Positions 61,599-64,000 of a stretch of DNA of 64,000 nt are shown here, in pieces. The translations under genes and the position numbers were made by a program. The stretch spans positions 1 through 64,000 of the forward strand of contig CALUXE010000005.1 in assembly GCA_944324675.1 (NCBI GenBank), in the 5' to 3' direction. Every line of letters starts with the position of its first letter. The stretch's first letter is position 1. Source of the stretch: an uncultured Elusimicrobiales bacterium. GTDB lineage: Bacteria > Elusimicrobiota > Elusimicrobia > Elusimicrobiales > Elusimicrobiaceae. The notes beneath the pieces are model-generated. The model did no database searches. It was given only the letters and a program-made list of their open reading frames with translations, and had not been told where the DNA came from.

Positions 61599-62867
61599 TT
61601 AGAACATAAAGGTTGTTCTCAGCGAAGCTACGCTAACCCACTTTTGTTCGGAATTTAAACCCGCGCGCGGATAAAGCTGTATATCGGGCGTAAGAGTAAA
61701 GTATCTCGTTATTCCCCAAACCCATTGGGCTTCAAGGACCGTCTCCGCCGAGCGGACATAAGGCAGGGCCAAAGATTCTTCACTCAGTCGGTTATAAGCC
61801 GCGCCCAGCGTAATTACGTCCAACGGATTTCTTTCCAAAGGATTTAGGAACGAAAAACCCAAAACATAGGATTGTTTTATCGAGGTTATATTATCGGTTG
61901 AGCCGTTCGCGCGCCCAAATATATTCCACTTTTTCCCAAGGTCACGCTCCGCGTTTAAGGACCAGCCCCAGCTGTAGCCTTCCTGCAGCGTTACCGACGG
62001 CTGATAATACGCCATCGCCGAATATTGGGCGGAATTATCCGCATAACTTAAAGAAGCGAACGCCGTATATTCGCCGGAAAAGGCGTCCTTAAACCTTATT
62101 TGGCTGCCGCTGATATTTGTGGCGTCCTGATAGCCTGCGCTTAAAGTGATTTTCTCGTTCAGAGCGGCTTGCAGATAGGCACCCAAACTCGCAGTAGGAT
62201 AGCTGGCGCTCGCGTTTTGCGCAAGGGCATAATTTATGAGAGCAGTCTGAGGGTTGGAATCATAAGTCGTCCCGTCAAAATTATAAAGAGGATATTGTCC
62301 TACCGTCAAACTAAGCCAGCTTAATTTACCGGGCATTGTATGGGTGTATGTCGCTTGGGAAAAAGTATCTCCGTCCGACAAGCCGTCGTTTATACCGGCA
62401 ACGACATTAACTCTATTGTTTAATGTCGCCGCTTCTCTGCCCCAATAGCGCGTAAGACTGTAGTTAAAATCTATTTGGCCGGAACCCCAACGCTCGCTCT
62501 TAAACAAATTCCACGTGGCATAGGGATAATAAATAGCTTGTATCGCAGTGTTCTTGCCACTTGGCGCGGCCCGCTGAGCCGTAAAAGATATATCAACGCC
62601 AAATTGCAGCCCCAACTTATTTTCTGCCCTATTCTTCAGCTCGGAATAAGAGGAAAGAAAATCCCCATACTCGCTTAGAGCTTTATTTTGGGATAAACGC
62701 CTCTCATGCCTGGAGGAAACTTTCTGTGAAGGTAAAAAGTCCGCCTCATATACAACCTCCTCAAAAATCACTCCGTCCGCTTCAGGTAAACTCTGCCCAT
62801 GCAAAGCAGAGCCACAAAAAAATACTCCCGCGCATAACAACGCAATACTCTTTATTTGCTTTTTCAT
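61599..62867 (-). CDS. aaxA: AaxA-like outer-membrane arginine porin (OprB family)
   Basis: 422 residues from the ATG at 62867, 8 nt after GGGGG; a GTG two codons upstream is less likely. Signal peptide ends SALHGQS. A beta-barrel with LTRYWGREAATLNNRVNV, LTVGQYPLYNFDGTTYD, NYALAQNASASYP, SLGAYLQAAL and GYQDATNISGSQI, and a C-terminal Phe. These blocks match the carbohydrate-selective porin OprB family and, as I recall it, chlamydial AaxA. Gene order with aaxB and aaxC supports arginine uptake. Confidence 0.87.
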   Translation of the reverse strand: MKKQIKSIALLCAGVFFCGSALHGQSLPEADGVIFEEVVYEADFLPSQKVSSRHERRLSQNKALSEYGDFLSSYSELKNRAENKLGLQFGVDISFTAQRAAPSGKNTAIQAIYYPYATWNLFKSERWGSGQIDFNYSLTRYWGREAATLNNRVNVVAGINDGLSDGDTFSQATYTHTMPGKLSWLSLTVGQYPLYNFDGTTYDSNPQTALINYALAQNASASYPTASLGAYLQAALNEKITLSAGYQDATNISGSQIRFKDAFSGEYTAFASLSYADNSAQYSAMAYYQPSVTLQEGYSWGWSLNAERDLGKKWNIFGRANGSTDNITSIKQSYVLGFSFLNPLERNPLDVITLGAAYNRLSEESLALPYVRSAETVLEAQWVWGITRYFTLTPDIQLYPRAGLNSEQKWVSVASLRTTFMF

Positions 62868-63078
62868 TACCACTGCCCCCTGATATTCCCATAACTATTT
62901 TATATTATATTCTGTATTATAGCATTAAAATTGGAAAACAATACAACCGATTTTTATATTTTCCGCAAAAAAGGGGATTGGCAATAGAAAAACAAAAAAT
63001 AATATAGCCTTTTTTATTTATGTATTATGGCGGTATATAATTGTGTATAATATAAAAAACACTTTGGAGGCATATTTT

Positions 63079-63855
63079 ATGAAAGCTGTAATATTGGCGG
63101 GCGGAATGGGTACGCGCATATCCGAAGAATCTCACCTTCGCCCCAAACCGATGATAGAGATAGGCGGCAAACCGATACTGTGGCATATAATGAAGATATA
63201 CTCCCATTACGGCATAAACGATTTTATTATATTGGCGGGCTATAAGGGATATATTATAAAGGAGTACTTCGCCGATTATTTTCTGCACAATTCCGATTTG
63301 CAAATAGACTTGTCTACAAACACCATACAAACCTTAAACCATAAATCCGAGCCGTGGAAAGTTACGATACTTGATACGGGATTAAACACCATGACCGGCG
63401 GACGCATAAAACAGGCGGAAAAATATATCGGGGATGAAACTTTCCTCCTAACCTACGGCGACGGAGTAAGCGACGTAAATATCAAAGATTTAATATCCTT
63501 CCACAAAAAGACGGGCAAACTGGCCACCGTTACTACCGTACAGCCCGAAGGCCGTTTTGGCGCGATGGATATAGATATGGACGGCATAATCAAGTCCTTT
63601 AAGGAAAAGCCAAAAGGCGACGGCGGCTGGATAAATGCGGGTTTTTTCGTCCTGGAGCCGGAAGTTCTTAAATACATAAAGGAAGGCGACGACGCCTGCG
63701 TATGGGAAAAGGAGCCTATGGAAAAGTTGGCCGCCGACGGCCAAATAGCCGCCTATAAGCACGAAGGGTTTTGGAAGCCGATGGACGCTCTGCGCGACAA
63801 AAACCAGCTTGAGCAATTATGGGCGGAGGGCAAAGCCCCTTGGAAGAAATGGTAA
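63079..63855 (+). CDS. rfbF: Glucose-1-phosphate cytidylyltransferase
   Basis: 258 residues. Start at MKAVILAGG with GGAGG 8 nt upstream. Nucleotidyltransferase signature LAGGMGTRISEESHLRPKPM, then EIGGKPILWHIMK, YGDGVSDV, and the diagnostic end FWKPMDALRDKNQLEQLW. It makes CDP-glucose from CTP and Glc-1-P, the first step toward CDP-linked 3,6-dideoxyhexoses. Confidence 0.95.
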   Translation: MKAVILAGGMGTRISEESHLRPKPMIEIGGKPILWHIMKIYSHYGINDFIILAGYKGYIIKEYFADYFLHNSDLQIDLSTNTIQTLNHKSEPWKVTILDTGLNTMTGGRIKQAEKYIGDETFLLTYGDGVSDVNIKDLISFHKKTGKLATVTTVQPEGRFGAMDIDMDGIIKSFKEKPKGDGGWINAGFFVLEPEVLKYIKEGDDACVWEKEPMEKLAADGQIAAYKHEGFWKPMDALRDKNQLEQLWAEGKAPWKKW

Positions 63856-63870
63856 CTTCTGGCGGATATT

Positions 63871-64000
63871 ATGAGCTTGGAACAATTTTATAAAGGCAAA
63901 AGAATATTCCTAACGGGGCATACGGGCTTTAAAGGCTCTTGGCTGAGCGCCGTCCTTACGGATATGGGGGCGGAAGTCAAAGGCTACGCTTTGGCGCCCA
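63871..64000 (+). CDS. rfbG: CDP-glucose 4,6-dehydratase, partial at window end
   Basis: Only the first 43 codons are present. SLEQFYKGKRIFLTGHTGFKGSWL is the NAD-binding start of RfbG-type dehydratases (GxxGFKGSWL). It begins 15 nt after rfbF and continues beyond the window, so a CDP-hexose gene set is expected to the right. Confidence 0.88.
   Translation, partial: MSLEQFYKGKRIFLTGHTGFKGSWLSAVLTDMGAEVKGYALAP

Noticed and set aside
1-64000. Insertion sequences, rRNA genes, replication origin
   Set aside because: No transposase-like ORF, terminal inverted repeats with duplications, rRNA segments or DnaA-box clusters were seen.

Overview
The window looks like chromosomal DNA of a Gram-negative, probably gut-associated member of the Elusimicrobiota (an Elusimicrobium-like lineage). 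This is an inference from gene content: a type IV pilin-like protein, a PPi-dependent phosphofructokinase, very large secreted proteins of unknown family, outer-membrane proteins and lipoproteins, and chlamydia-like arginine-decarboxylation genes. No rRNA or universal marker gene is present to prove it. Coding density is high, many intergenic spaces are about 10-60 bp, and many convergent gene pairs are separated by one intrinsic terminator.

Layout. Positions 1-31600 are mostly housekeeping: a pilin, a TrkH/KtrB potassium channel subunit, ankyrin and HAD proteins, CinA, tRNA-Val(UAC), an aldehyde dehydrogenase, HD, RDD, thioesterase and CYTH proteins, and a 57-residue 2[4Fe-4S] ferredoxin. 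An operon follows with a PD-(D/E)XK Fe-S nuclease, an LtaS-like sulfatase-fold enzyme, an FGGY kinase and a 49-residue membrane protein. Then come a DUF47-PiT phosphate operon with an attenuator-like leader, a 1650-residue secreted protein ending in a trypsin-like domain, RmuC, PPi-PFK, a MATE exporter, a T4 endonuclease V homologue, a ferritin-like/VIT1 fusion, a GT32-like transferase and tRNA-Arg(UCU). Positions 31633-33420 hold an isolated three-gene cassette resembling a phage tail fibre with small partners, with its own consensus promoter and terminator.

Positions 33459-52807 form a Wzx/Wzy-type surface polysaccharide locus. It has a Wzb-like phosphatase, a WaaL/Wzy-family protein, Wza and Wzc. 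A long reverse operon carries a flippase, two pyruvyl-transferase-family proteins, two Fe-S/F420-hydrogenase-beta-like proteins, four glycosyltransferases and an EpsG-like polymerase. A short forward operon has an epimerase, an initiating sugar-phosphate transferase and a glycosidase-like secreted protein. Positions 53360-58583 carry secreted proteins of unknown function and an outer-membrane barrel. Positions 58862-62867 carry a YbaK deacylase and an aaxABC-type arginine uptake, decarboxylation and exchange operon. The window ends inside a CDP-hexose pathway (rfbF, start of rfbG).

The most striking genome-scale signal is in the promoters. At nine genes a good -10 hexamer lies only 6-8 nt before the ATG and no Shine-Dalgarno sequence is present, which predicts leaderless mRNAs. 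Other genes have ordinary AGGAG or GGGGG ribosome binding sites. Further observations: an SD-sequestering, terminator-like hairpin in front of the phage-like cassette; a candidate attenuator before the phosphate operon; and an RDD membrane protein whose C-terminus resembles a pilin.
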